Shown here piece by piece: positions 44,772-55,604 of a DNA stretch of 64,000 nucleotides (the stretch's first letter is position 1; every line of letters begins with the position of its first letter). The stretch comes from Isoetes taiwanensis. Lineage: Eukaryota; Streptophyta; Lycopodiopsida; Isoetales; Isoetaceae. Location: assembly GCA_021234155.1 (NCBI GenBank), contig JAJEKV010000496.1, positions 62,001-126,000 on the forward strand, in the 5' to 3' direction. The notes below the pieces were generated by a model. It did no database searches, was not told the DNA's origin, and saw only the letters and a program-made list of their open reading frames with translations. The position numbers were made by a program, and so were the translations under genes.

Positions 44772-46100
44772 TGCTTGAAAATATTTGATTGTAAAGTATT
44801 TGACAAATTCAGAATTGGAGATAAAAGAATATTGCAAATATCAAATTCCTCGTTGATTTTGTACCGATTCATAGACATATATAGTAGAGACATCATTAGA
44901 CAAGGTTTTTACATCTTTTGATGCCACTGTTAAAAATGTGACATTCTATTTAAGATGCTTTCCTCTTGTATTTATGCCTTGCAAATGCAATTGGCCTCCT
45001 TATTTGGTTGCAGACATGGCTTTATTGATCCATCTACAATTTAATCGTTCAAACATAGTGTATATTTGGTGGCGACTCTTGCCCTGTAATTTATCTTTTC
45101 ATAGCAAAATGGTTGGTTGGTTACTCTATTGCAAAATGCTTTGTCACAAAACAATTAATAGCTTTGAAAACTATCATATACTGATGCGATATGTGCTTCA
45201 ATGCAAGAAGGAATTGGATAAATCAAGGCAGTCATCTAATGTGTATCAAATACCATTGCAATCCTAAAAGTAACTTGCAAATAGGTAACATCGCAGTGTA
45301 TTCTGATACTTTCTTTCAACAGAAGCACCTTGTGTTCGTGCAATTTTAGAGTAACTATAACTGTTAACTTTAGAAATAAAAAATACATTAGACAACAACT
45401 GTTTTTAAAGCCTGGCTAGTTTTAAATAAGTAAAATCTTGTTAAAGTCTTGGTTTATTCCTATTAATCTTGTATAAAAGAAAAGAAACTTTTATTTAATA
45501 GTATCAACCTTCTTATAATCAAATCATCTATCTCTAGATGGCACATTATAGATAAAATTTAGGCAAACTATTTATTCATCCCATACATATATAAACTCGA
45601 AACAAAATTTTACGACCACACGATGTTTTTATAGAATACAAATTAAGCATCCAAAATAAAAAGTTGCATGTTAATACCTTTTGTATAATTTCATGGAAAC
45701 CCTAGACAAAGAGCAAAGGACTTAATTAAATTGAATTATCCATAATGTTCCACCGAGCATATAAAACTACTTATCCATGAATGTTCCACATCTGCAAGCA
45801 GTATAAGAGTTGTTGAAGTCCACCTACATCCTAAGTTTGTGATGTCCAGAAATGATTCTTAAAAATTGAATACCATTTAAGTGATGTCTAGAAAAACCAA
45901 TTTGCTTCTAGTGTTAAACAACAAAGCTCTTAACCCTAATCTAATGACATCAAATATAAAAATCTAATAAATTTGGGCCTTGCCTACACCACCCTTTTTG
46001 CTAGTTTTGATTTTTTTTCAGTATTTTCTTATTTTTCTATACGAGTCAGAGAGTGCGACACAAAAAATGTCACCTTATTTCGAGTATGGGAAGAGGTACA
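44772..46100. other. AT-rich intergenic stretch
   Basis: No gene, repeat array or transposon terminus is recognised apart from the Helitron border at its left edge. Confidence 0.4.
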
Positions 46101-46488
46101 ATGATTGGTACTGCAAGTAAAACGTACAGAAGTACATTAAAGGCGGGCGGCCAAACAGCCGAAGAAGGTCCATCATGGACCTAATTCAAGGCACGCCCGT
46201 GTCTTTAGGGAGATTAGGCACTTCCAACAGTGCACTAATCTCCTTATCAGGAAGGCGCCGTTCGAGCGGCTCCTCCGGGAGATCATGCAGGAGTTCCGGA
46301 CGAACTATAGGGTAACACCCCTGATGGTCTGAGCCCTGTAGGAGGCAGCAGAGGCAGAGCTGATCCAACTTTTTGAAGAAGGCAACCTCTGCGCGATCCA
46401 TGCCAAGCGGGTGACAGTCATGCCCAAAAACCTCCACCTGGCGAGGAGGATTCGCAAGGAGAAGCCGTTAAGAGCTCCAGTTTTGTAA
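46101..46488 (+). pseudogene. Histone H3-like (CENH3-like) retropseudogene
   Basis: In one plus-strand frame (46141-46488) the histone fold of H3 is readable: [60 protein letters not shown], then a short extension and TAA at 46486-46488. In canonical H3 these places read REIRxYQ, [32 protein letters not shown] and AKRVTIMPKDIQLARRIRG. REIRHFQ, APF and EAAE are features found in many plant CENH3 proteins, although loop 1 has canonical H3 length. The N-tail is short: ATG at 46101 opens SKTYRST-like text in another frame, so a frameshift lies near 46140. In-frame TGA (46330) and TAG (46339) inactivate it. There is no intron, which fits a retrocopy. Confidence 0.8.
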
Positions 46489-46682
46489 ACTATATAAATA
46501 TAAGTTTTCCCTGTACATTTTACTCGTTATCTATAAAAGTAATTTTCCCTGTAAATTAATCTCTTCTCTGATAAAGTATTCTTGTATAAACTAAATGATA
46601 GTAGAATCTTTTGTATCATAATTAAAATACTCATAATTGTTTATTTAGCATAAAATTTTAGCATAGAAATCAAAATTGGCTC
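46489..46682. other. AT-rich spacer
   Basis: Between the histone pseudogene and the palindromic repeats. Short duplicated words (TTTTCCCTGTA) occur at about 46506 and 46544; nothing else is recognised. Confidence 0.4.
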
Positions 46683-47170
46683 GAAATCGGCCCACCCGGG
46701 TAACTCCGCGCCAAACGCCTCTGCGTTCGCGACGCAGGACTGTTTCGCGTGAAGCCACCCGAGTCACTCGATCTTGGGGCAAAATTGATCTAAATTTGGT
46801 GCAAAAAGATAGTAGAATGCTTAGAATTTGCCTAGACACCTAGTTTAGCACTTAATTCTTGTCAAAAATATCCAAAAATAGCAAAAATTGGCCAAACCAG
46901 GTGACTCCGCGCCAAACACCTCTGCGTTCGCGACGCAGGCTCGTTTCGCGCGAAGCCACCCGAGTCACTTAAATTTGCACTTTTAGATGTCCAATTAGCA
47001 TGAGATAAGTTCCTAGTTAGTTTAGGATTGATCCAAATAGGCAAATTAGCATCTCACAACCCTTAAAGAAGTTTAGTTTTCTTAGAAATCGGCCCACCCG
47101 GGTGACTCCGCGCCAAACGCCTCTGCGTTCGCGACGCAGACTCCTTTTGCGTGAAGCCATCCGAGTTGAC
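46683..47170. repeat. Three ~200 bp repeats with GC-rich palindromic cores
   Basis: Cores at 46683-46767, 46885-46968 and 47085-47170 are spaced 200-202 bases apart. Each contains the palindrome CTGCGTTCGCGACGCAG (46721, 46922 and 47123; the last base differs in context only). Outer arms such as CGCGCCAAACG face CGTTTCGCGCG, and GTGACTC faces GAGTCAC, so the whole ~85 bp core can fold into one stem. Sequence between cores is diverged and AT-rich. The array lies directly upstream of the TATA box at 47344. Confidence 0.88.
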
Positions 47171-47343
47171 CAATTTTGACCAGGATTACCCACATTTGAC
47201 CCAACAAACTGCCATGTAGTGTTTCTTACTTTGTTTTGCTTAGATTTGCACTTCATGGTACCTCATTTGGAGATCCATAGCCTTAGAACAGAGGTTTGTT
47301 CGATCAAGAATCTTTGTGCATGGAAGTCGAGGCAACCCTAGTC

Positions 47344-47350
47344 TATAAAA
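47344..47350 (+). promoter_or_regulatory. TATA box upstream of the orphan gene
   Basis: TATAAAA followed by GGGGGCC and a pyrimidine-rich leader, 107 bases before the ATG at 47457. It is a good plant core promoter by sequence. Confidence 0.55.
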
Positions 47351-47456
47351 GGGGGCCTTATTTGCCATTTTCCCTTCACCAAAATTGCTCTCACCATCTT
47401 AGGCAATTTTTTCTCATCAGTTCTTCCAAGCCATCTTTTACATCCACCTCTGCTCA

Positions 47457-48879
47457 ATGGCACCCACCAACTTTGTTCAATGGTACAACAGTGCCAACCA
47501 CATTCATAATTTCCCTGTTGAAGAGGCCTTCCACGTGTTTGATCACCTGACTAGGACCCCTTACTACACTGATATAGTTTGCCAGTATGATCAGCAGATC
47601 TTTCCCTGGGAAGTTAGCCTTCCCCCTAGGGGAGGGAAGTGGGTATCCTTAGACTCCCTGAGTCAAGCTATAGAGGCAAGGGGCAGTTATGGGATAGGAG
47701 AGGGACATGCCTGACTACATGACTTGTAGAGCCCACAGGCATAGGTATGTTTCGGCACATGTGGCTCTCATCCTATTCATGCAGTATAAGGCAGTCAACA
47801 AGGTGGAGGAGCCTTCGATCCAGCCTTTGGACCTAGCGCCCCTCAACACAAGAATGGAGCAGGGCCAGATACATGAGATCGAATCCTCGGAGTACGAGTA
47901 CCATGGCACAAGAATAGGGGCATTCTAGATTGAGCAGGACTATGAGCAACTCGGAGAAGAAGACCCAGATTGGGAGAGCATGGAGGCAGCGAGAATGGAG
48001 AGACGCATAGCAAGACATGATGAAGACATTAGGGCCAATCGGCATCACAGCACTATCGCCAATAGTAATCGAAGGGGAGGAACACATTTTGGCAAATGAC
48101 ATCCTCAACCTTCCACACTGCCAAGAAGAAGGGCTCAGAATCGATGAGCTCTTGGGCTTGATTGCAAAAGAGCAGCAGAATGACTTCATTGACTACTCCT
48201 ATCAGGAAATCCCAAGAGAAGTAGCGGAAAGACACTCCTACACCGGCGAGACGATGTTAGACATCGCCGCCTATGAATACATAAGAAATCCAAAGCAGGT
48301 TGTACAAACCAGGGAGAGGCCCGAGCTCTAGCCGAACAGTTCGATCGAGGAGCATGCGGGAAGCATCCAGCAGCATCAACTTGGAAAGCGCAACCACCAT
48401 GTGGAGAGACCATGAAGACCTCTTAGCACTGGACGTCTACGGTGGAGCGGCTCAACGGAAGGGCACAGGCATGCAGACCATAGGAAGGGGTAAGGCACTC
48501 CAGTACTACCTCCCAGTCCTTAGCCAAGGGCAGATGATAGTTTTTCATAAGGAGTTTAGCCCGCGAGGGGAGGAAGCTGTGGCGCACCTCACAGCGCTCT
48601 CCGGCTTCGGGCAGCCACGCCAAGCTGAGCAGCCACACGGATCATATCATTCTCTTCAAGAGATCCGTGGTACTCCACAGCCTCGACTTCGTCAGGGGCC
48701 ACTTGAGAGATGCACCATTAATGGTTGTTGCGGCAACAGCACCCCCACTCCCCGCACCTCAAATGGCTCGAGCCCTCGAAGGTGGATCTTCTAGGAACAT
48801 CTTGTGCAACGTCGGCAAAGGCCTTCGACTTAGAGACTTGAAGAACTTCTTCAAATCAATGAAGGGTTCTCGAAGATGA
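47457..48879 (+). pseudogene. Decayed gene of unknown family (~470 codons originally)
   Basis: ATG 47457 begins a frame (MAPTNFVQWYNSANH... WEVSLPPRGGKWVSLDSL) that stops near 47712 but continues in another frame from about 47707 (YMTCRAHRHRYVSAHVALILF, then DLAPLNTRMEQG). That frame is interrupted by TAG at 47926-47928, runs on through EEDPDWESMEAARMERR, shifts again near 48015 (EEHILANDILNLPHC, YSYQEIPREVAERHSYTG) and later shifts twice more. Last readable parts are LQYYLPVLSQGQMIVFHKEF (about 48500-48560) and LRLRDLKNFFKSMKG ending at 48879. Coding-like composition in consecutive frames shows one former protein. I recognise no domain. The promoter and palindromic array suggest a transposon gene or a young orphan gene. 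Confidence 0.55.
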
Positions 48880-48959
48880 ACACTCTTGCTTTCATATATT
48901 ATTAAAATGTATTAAAATGTCCTCAGTTCCATGTACTACTATATATTTCTTATAATGTA

Positions 48960-48995
48960 CTAGAAACGTGTGCACGGCGATGCCGGGCATTAGTC
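48960..48995 (-). mobile_element. Helitron-type 3' terminus
   Basis: The minus strand reads GCCCGGC-ATC-GCCGTGC (one mismatch in a 7 bp stem), then ACACGTTT and CTAG/T, the layout of a plant Helitron 3' end. The element would extend to higher coordinates. A candidate 5' end at 49485 (TCTATATGTTATTC) lacks the expected flanking A, so the body is not delimited. Confidence 0.45.
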
Positions 48996-49093
48996 ATGGA
49001 CGCATAGACTGGATAAACATAATGGTATTTGTAGGTGTAGGCATTAGTTGCGGACGCATAGACTGGATAGACATAATGGTATTTGTAGGTGGA
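48986..49093. repeat. Tandem duplication, 2 x 54 bp
   Basis: GGCATTAGT(C/T)(A/G)(T/C)GGACGCATAG at 48986 and 49040, both ending ATGGTATTTGTAGGTG. Confidence 0.9.
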
Positions 49094-49893
49094 ATAAAGA
49101 GATTTAAATGTAATGGTGTTCTTAGTTGCAATGGAGCCCAAATTGTGAAAATTTTAGGTCAATTTAAGAAAGTTGAGCATTAACTATGCTCCACGGAACA
49201 TGTAGGAATAATGGAATGCATTGGGTGGAATATGATAGATGGCATGGTTTGTATACAATTTAGGGTTAGCTTACAATGGTTTAGGATTTTGTGAAAGATA
49301 GTAGATCTTAATATAATCAACACAATTACGATTAGACTGTTGGTGGAATATTGGAGTGGGAAGTCAGGTTTTTGGAATTGAATCATCTTGGAAGGAGAAA
49401 ATTTACTTGGAATAAATGTGGTCCTGTGAGATCTAGAGTGATTCATTATAGATGTCTGGTTCTAGGTTTATGAATAACATATAGACTATGTGAATTACAA
49501 ACTATGCATAGGATATGGCAAGAATCTCTTGCATAATCTTTTCAAAAATATAATCCCAAATTATAAGTGAAATATTTAGAGATTTTTCGAATAAGTGTGT
49601 GCCATATATTGTCATCCCTTGCAATTATGACTTATAATTGGAAGAAAGGGAAATCTTATATTTGATATGGCTTGTTTACGTAAACTTATGCTTAATTGCT
49701 GGTTGAAACCTTGTGGTGTCCCAAGCTAGCAATGACAACTGTATCATTTAAAACTATGTGTACCTCAAGGAGCTATTTCTAGAGTTGTTCAAGTCTGCAT
49801 CCATTCTTTACCTATGAACTTGTTGTAGACCCAAGATTTTCTGTAGAGAAATCTGATAGTTTATAGACCACCGTTATTCATGATGAAGCTCAC
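49094..49893. other. AT-rich host sequence before the copia element
   Basis: No gene recognised. It is the left flank of the copia insertion. Confidence 0.4.
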
Positions 49894-49898
49894 AATAT
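49894..49898. repeat. Copia target-site duplication, left (AATAT)
   Basis: AATAT precedes the 5' LTR and is repeated at 55600-55604 right after the 3' LTR. Confidence 0.9.
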
Positions 49899-50604
49899 TG
49901 TTAGGAATTAGGTCATATAATATTTTCATACAGTTGAAGCCAGATCTATAGACCCTGAGCATATTGGAACTTGATCTAAATGTGGAGATGCAATGGTTGT
50001 GGAAATAGGTGCAACTTATGATTGAAACAAGTATTAAAAGTTCAAATTTTGGTTCAATGGTTTCTAAGCCCATATCGAGGAGAATGCATGTGGGATAATT
50101 CAAGTTGAAAGCTATTCTTTGTTATAATGAATGTGGGATATATCGAGAGCACAGAATTCTTAAGTTAGCAGGTTTATCCAGCCGAAACCGACTGAGGATC
50201 GTCAATAAATACTAAGTAAACATGTGCTTAGAGAGACACACTGTATACGCCATTGATCCAGTGCCAAAAATATGGTTATGGGCCGAACAAGACTATTGCT
50301 ACAGTGTTTGAAGTGATCCCATTGCTACAGTGCTATTTCGGCATTAATGACTAAGGTTTTGATTAATGGTTAAGTTGCTTCAAGTTTATACTTGATATTT
50401 GCAAGGGATTAGAGACCATATTGTGGCTCCCTTGTGTGTGTGAATTTGCTTGTCAAATCCATACTTGCTATCAAGTTGTGCTTGAAGATTAAGTCTACTT
50501 CCATTGCATTTGAGTTGAATTTAATAGATTTGCATTCTTTGAACATATTATAAGGTTGTGATTCTTGTGAGAAGATAAACATCTAGTAGACAACATTTTT
50601 AACA
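49899..50604 (+). repeat. Copia 5' LTR (706 bp)
   Basis: Begins TGTTAGGAATTAGG and ends TTTTTAACA. It matches 54894-55599 with about 11 substitutions and no length difference. Confidence 0.97.
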
Positions 50605-50605
50605 T

Positions 50606-50621
50606 TGGTATCAGAGCCAGG
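50606..50621 (+). promoter_or_regulatory. Copia primer-binding site (initiator tRNA-Met)
   Basis: TGGTATCAGAGCCAGG, one base after the LTR, is the standard complement of the plant initiator tRNA-Met 3' end. Confidence 0.95.
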
Positions 50622-50636
50622 TTGGCTAAAGTCATA

Positions 50637-53453
50637 ATGTCTACTAGATTTGCAGCAAATTTGTTGAATCAAATTGAAGTGTTTAAGGGGGATATTGGAT
50701 TCCAAGTTTGGAAGGAATCTATTAAGTCTGTTCTGGAATTTGAGTATTTGTGGCATCTTATAGATGGTAGTCAAGCTAGAGTCACTGGTTCAGCCAGCTC
50801 TGGCAGTACAAGTCCAGGTGCCAGTTCAAGCAATCCAGGTGGAGGGAGTGGAACTCCAGAAGGTTCAGGAGTATCTTCTGCTCCTACTGTTGCTGTAGCA
50901 GATGACACCAAAGTTATGGAAGCACAGCAGATTATTCTGAGCAAAGTAGGAACTGCTCTTAAGCTGAGGCTAAGGGGTTTGAAGCCACATGAAATGTGGC
51001 AGTATCTTATAAGTCAGTATGAGGTAAAAAGCTTATCTCAAATTGATTTGTTAGAAAAACAACTAAGGAAGCTAAAGTTGTTTGAAAAAGATGATCTAAC
51101 AGATTTTTTGGAGAAGTTTGATTCAATTGTGGCAGATCTTGAAGGAGCTGGAAATGTTCTAAGTGAACAATATCAAATATTGGCACTATCTAGGGCTGTT
51201 TCTCACAATTCTCAGCTTGCAACATTAGTGAGAAATATAGCCACTTCAAAAGAACATGCCCTAAGGATGATTCGAACTGAGTTTGAGCAGACAAAATGTA
51301 TGCAAGAGGATAACCAATCTCCAGAGGTATTGTTTGCAAGAAAGCAGAAAAAAGGAGGCAGTTCTAACTTTGCAAAAGAGAGATTAGGGCCTTGCTACAC
51401 TTGTAATCAGTATGGGCATTTGAAAAATGAGTGTCCAAGTGGAGGTAAGCAATTTAAGTGTTTTAATTGTGATGGGAAAGGCCATATATCTGCAAACTGC
51501 CCAAGTCCAAAGGGGATTGGAGGAAGAGGCAGAGATCGAGGAAGAGCACAAATGGATTCAAGAAGGGGAAGGGGACGTTTGAAAGAAAGTACAAGTCTGA
51601 ATATTATGGAAGAAACATTTGAAGAAAACCCTGATGACATTGAGGTAAAGGATGTGTTAGATGTTTCTGAATATTTTGCCAAAAATAATAACAAGTTTCT
51701 CATTATAGATTCAGGAGCAGAAAAATCAGTAGTGCATGATATCAAGATTTTAAAGGAATGTAAAAGAGAGAATGGCCATGTTCAGCTAGGAGATGGTGGG
51801 GTGCAGAAAATCCGAGATTCTGGAATCTTAGAGTTATTTGATTTGAATGGAAAAAGTGTGATGCTTAAAGAAGTTTTGTGTGTGCCAACTCTTGTAAGAA
51901 ACTTAATTTCTGTGTGCCAACTTGTGGACCTTGGATATAAGGTTGTTTTTGAAAAGCTTGAATGCAAAATATTTCTTAATAATATTTTGAAATTCATTGG
52001 AAGAGGAGTAGGAAATTTGTTTGGCTTTGACAAAGATCACACATTGTCTGTCAATATTGTTGAATGTACATCAAAGACAACTTGGCACAATAGATTGTGT
52101 CATACTCATTCATCAAATATTGATCTGCTCATTAAAAACAAGCTTATAACAGCAAAAATGGATGGAGAAAAGAAGATGTGTGCAGGCTGTCAGCTTGGCA
52201 AGCAATCAAGGCTTGCATTTAAAACAAAATCCAAGAGAGCTAAAAGGGTGTTGGATTTAATCCACACAGATTTGTGTGGACCTATTAATATCACAGAAAT
52301 AGAAGGGCATAGATATTTTATGACATTCATAGATGATTTCAGCAGAAGAACAAGATGTTTTCTGTTAAAGACAAAAGATCAAGCTTTTGAAGCTCTAAAA
52401 CTATTTGTGGCTGAAGTTGAACTAGAGACAGAAAGGAAAGTTAAATGCATAAGTTCAGACAGAGGGGGGGAATACTTGTCAAAAGAATTTAAGTGGTTTT
52501 ATGCTAACCGTGGTATTAAAAGGCAGTTGACTTGCAGGTTCTCCCCTCAGCAAAATGGAGTAGCTGAAAGGAAGAACAGGACCTTGCTAAATGTTGTTCG
52601 ATCCATGCTAAAATACTCAGGTCTACCAAATTTTCTGCGGAGTGAAGCTTTGAAGACAGCAGTGCATGTTCAAAATTTATTGTCATCTGTAAGTACAAAC
52701 GGTACAATTCCTGAGATGTTGTGGTCAGGAAAAACTCCTGACTATGAACATTTGAGGTCATTTGGTTGCTTAAGTTTTGTTCATATTCCTGAAGAGCTTA
52801 GGAAAAAACTTGATGACCGAGCATATATTGCATATATGGTAGGTTATGATGTGCATTCAAAAGCCTACAGATTGTATGATCCCACTCACAGGAAAATCTT
52901 GGTCAGTAGAGATGTAGTGTTCAATGAAAACAAGTTTTATAAAGCTATTCCTAATGTTAATGATGATAATATCTTAGAGGCAGATAAATCTAACTCTGAT
53001 GTGAAAGAAATAGTTGAGCATACTGCTCAGACTGAATCCAAAGTGCAGGATACAAGTGACACTATTGGCAGTGACAGTGAGGATGGAGATGAAGATAAGG
53101 TTGAGGCACCTGCAGTTGAGCCTATATTACCTGAACCTGTGGCAGCAGAACCTATAATGACTGAACCTGTTGCAAAGCCAAAGAGAAAAGCCAGAAGAAC
53201 TGAGGCTCAGATCTTGGCTGATGAAAGCAAACACAAATTAGAACTGCATGGCAGAACTGAAGCTGGTAGAAGTAAGAGGCATCATGGAGACACAGGTGAA
53301 ATTCATTCTGTGTTTGATATTCTAGTTTTGGAAACTGATAAGCTGCCAAATAATTTTGAAGAAGTGTTAAAAGGTAAAGATTCAGCCACCTGGAACAAAG
53401 CTATGGAGGATGAGATTATCTTTCAAAAGAACAGAAACTTATACTGTGGTTGA
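50637..53453 (+). pseudogene. Copia gag, protease, integrase and start of RT
   Basis: The first ATG is at 50637 (MSTRFAANLL), 15 bases after the priming site; an in-frame TTG at 50622 is unlikely to be the start. Domains in order are gag with the UBN2-type region (about 50900-51300) and two CCHC knuckles (CYTCNQYGHLKNEC near 51393, CFNCDGKGHISANC near 51459). Then come the aspartic protease IIDSGAEKSVV (about 51703), GAG-pre-integrase HHCC (HNRLCHTH, CAGCQLG; 52085-52190) and the integrase core with HTDLCGP, SSDRGGEY and PQQNGVAERKNR. A linker rich in EPxxxEP repeats follows (53100-53170). The frame is lost by a single-frame shift near 53420, just before the RT palm. Confidence 0.95.
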
Positions 53454-54089
53454 TAAACCACCAGGTAAAAATATTATTGGCAGCAAATGGATCTTTAGGA
53501 TCAAGCCAGGAATTGATGGGCAAACAAAGAAATTCAAGGCAAGACTTGTAGCACAAGGATTCGCTCAGAAAAGAGGATTAGATTTTGATGAGACATTCTC
53601 TCCTTTAGTCAAAATAAATAGCTTGAGAATGTTACTAGCAATTGCCAACTCATGTGACATGGAGGTTCACCATATGGATGTAAGTACAGCATTTCTTAAT
53701 GCAAAACTAGAAGAAGAGATCTATTTGAAACCTGCTCCAGGATTTGAGGAAGAAGAAGGGAAAGTTTGGAAATTAAATAGGGCAGTTTATGGTTTGAGAC
53801 AGGCACCAAGAGAATGGTACAAATGTATGGATAATTATCTTTTAGAGCAAGGGTTTGAAAAATTAAAACATGATGGAAATTTGTAAAGGTACAATGATGG
53901 GAAGAAATGGTGTATTATAGCTCTGTATGTTGATGATAACATCATGGTTGCAAATGACAAAAGCATTCTGGCTCATTGTAAACAATTGCTCAACAGGCGG
54001 TTTCAAATGACAGATTTAGGTGAACTTAAGAGATTCCTTGGCATTGATGTCTATAGAGACAGAAAGAATAAAATGCTGAAGTTGAGCAT
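53410..54089 (+). pseudogene. Copia reverse transcriptase segment
   Basis: In the next frame the RT continues: KARLVAQGFAQKRGLDFDET, HHMDVSTAFLNAKLEEEIY, YGLRQAPREWY. A TAA at 53884-53886 interrupts it, after which the same frame gives the catalytic motif ALYVDDN (about 53926-53940) and LKRFLGIDVYRD. Near 54080 it shifts back to the first frame. The YVDD motif itself is intact. Confidence 0.93.
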
Positions 54090-54899
54090 ATGTTAAAAAA
54101 GTTTAATATGAGTGAGTGCAACATAGCACAGACATCTTTAGTTCCAGGACACAAGATCTCAGCTCATATGTGTCCAAAAACAGAAAAGGAGTTAAAGCAA
54201 ATGGAAAATATACCCTACAGATCACTAATTGGATGTCCGTCTTATCTAGCAAATTGCACAAGGCCAGATATAGACTTTGGTGTGAATATTTTAAGCAGGT
54301 ACAACAATAATCCTGGTCTAGAACATTGGACAGCTGCTAAAAGGATTCTGAGATATCTTAAGGGAACTCTGAATGTTGGCATTATGTATAACTCAGATGA
54401 ACTGCAACTAAAAGCTTATTGTGACTCTGACTGGGCAGGAGATCTAGATCAAAGAAAGTCAACTTCAGGGTATGTTGTTTTACTGGGAGGTGCTCCTATA
54501 GCTTGGAAATACAAAAAGCAAGGAAGTATAGCTCTCTCTAGTGCAGAAGCAGAATACAATGCTGCAGCTCTATTAACTAAAGAAGTGGTATGGGAAAGAA
54601 GATTGTTGACTGAACTTGGTGTAGAACAAACTGAACCTACATTTATTTTTTGTGATAGCACGAGCTGCATAGCCATGTCAAAAAATCATGTGTTGCATGA
54701 AAGAAGTAAGCATATAGAGATGGAAATACATTTTGTTCGAGATATGGTTGAAAAAAATATGGTACAATTTGCTTATGTGAGTACAGTTGATCAAAAAGCA
54801 GATCTGCTGACTAAAGCCTTGTCACTTGGAAGGTTTCAGACTTTAAGAGATTCAGTTCAATACAATGGTAAGAAAGATTATATGAAGGGGGAATGTTAG
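54090..54899 (+). pseudogene. Copia RT connection and RNase H
   Basis: Readable from MLKKFNMSECN through SRYNNNPGLEHWTAAKRILR to RNase H (AYCDSDWAGDLDQRKSTSGY, LSSAEAEYNA, FCDSTSCI). The stop codon TAG at 54897-54899 lies inside the first six bases of the 3' LTR. Confidence 0.95.
54885..54893 (+). promoter_or_regulatory. Copia polypurine tract
   Basis: AAGGGGGAA immediately before the 3' LTR. It is also coding for the last residues of pol. Confidence 0.9.
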
Positions 54900-55599
54900 G
54901 AATTAGGTCATATAATACTTTCATACAGTTGAAGCCAGATCTATAGACCCTGAGCATATTGGAACTTGATCTAAATGTGGAGATGCAATGGTTGTGGAAA
55001 TAGATGCAACTTATGATTAAAACAAGTATTAAAAGTTCAAATTTTGGTTCAATGGTTTCTAAGCCCATATCGAGGAGAATGCATGTGGGATAATTCAAGT
55101 CGAAAGCTATTCTTTGTTATAATGAATGTGGGATATATCGAGAGCATAGAATTCTTAAGTTAGCAGGTTTATCCGGCCGAAACCGACTGAGGATCATCAA
55201 TAAATACTAAGTAAACATGTGCTTAGAGAGACACACTGTATACGCCATTGATCCAGTGCCGGAAATATGGTTATGGGCCGAACAAGACTATTGCTACAGT
55301 GTTTGAAGTGATCCCATTGCTACAGTGCTATTTCGGCATTAATGACTAAGGTTTTGATTAATGGTTAAGTTGCTTCAAGTTTATACTTGATATTTGCAAG
55401 GGATTAGAGACAATATTGTGGCTCCCTTGTGTGTGTGAATTTGCTTGTCAAATCCATACTTGCTATCAAGTTGTGCTTGAAGATTAAGTCTACTTCCATT
55501 GCATTTGAGTTGAATTTAATAGATTTGCATTCTTTGAAGATATTATAAGGTTGTGATTCTTGTGAGAAGATAAACATCTAGTAGACAACATTTTTAACA
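54894..55599 (+). repeat. Copia 3' LTR (706 bp)
   Basis: Same length and ends as the 5' LTR. Confidence 0.97.
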
Positions 55600-55604
55600 A
55601 ATAT
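55600..55604. repeat. Copia target-site duplication, right (AATAT)
   Basis: Exact repeat of 49894-49898. Confidence 0.9.

Larger units (their letters stand above)
49899..55599 (+). mobile_element. Complete Ty1/copia LTR retrotransposon (5701 bp)
   Basis: Two 706 bp LTRs, a 5 bp target-site duplication AATAT, an initiator-Met-tRNA priming site, a gag-pol region in Ty1/copia order (gag, protease, integrase, reverse transcriptase, RNase H) and a polypurine tract are all present. I count about 11 differences between the LTRs (roughly 1.6%), nine of them transitions. The insertion is therefore fairly recent, yet the reading frame is broken by two frameshifts and one stop. It could move only with proteins from an intact relative. 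Confidence 0.97.

Noticed and set aside
46186-46437. Minus-strand open frame of 83 codons with several Cys and His residues
   Set aside because: It is antisense to the histone H3-like pseudogene, whose plus-strand reading is far better supported.
46683-47170. CRISPR-like regular array
   Set aside because: Eukaryotic context, 85 bp cores and ~115 bp diverged spacers, no cas genes; it is a tandem repeat with palindromic cores.
49460-49485. 5' end for the Helitron terminus at 48960 (TCTATATGTTATTC)
   Set aside because: The base before TC is not A and similarity to the other Helitron starts is short.
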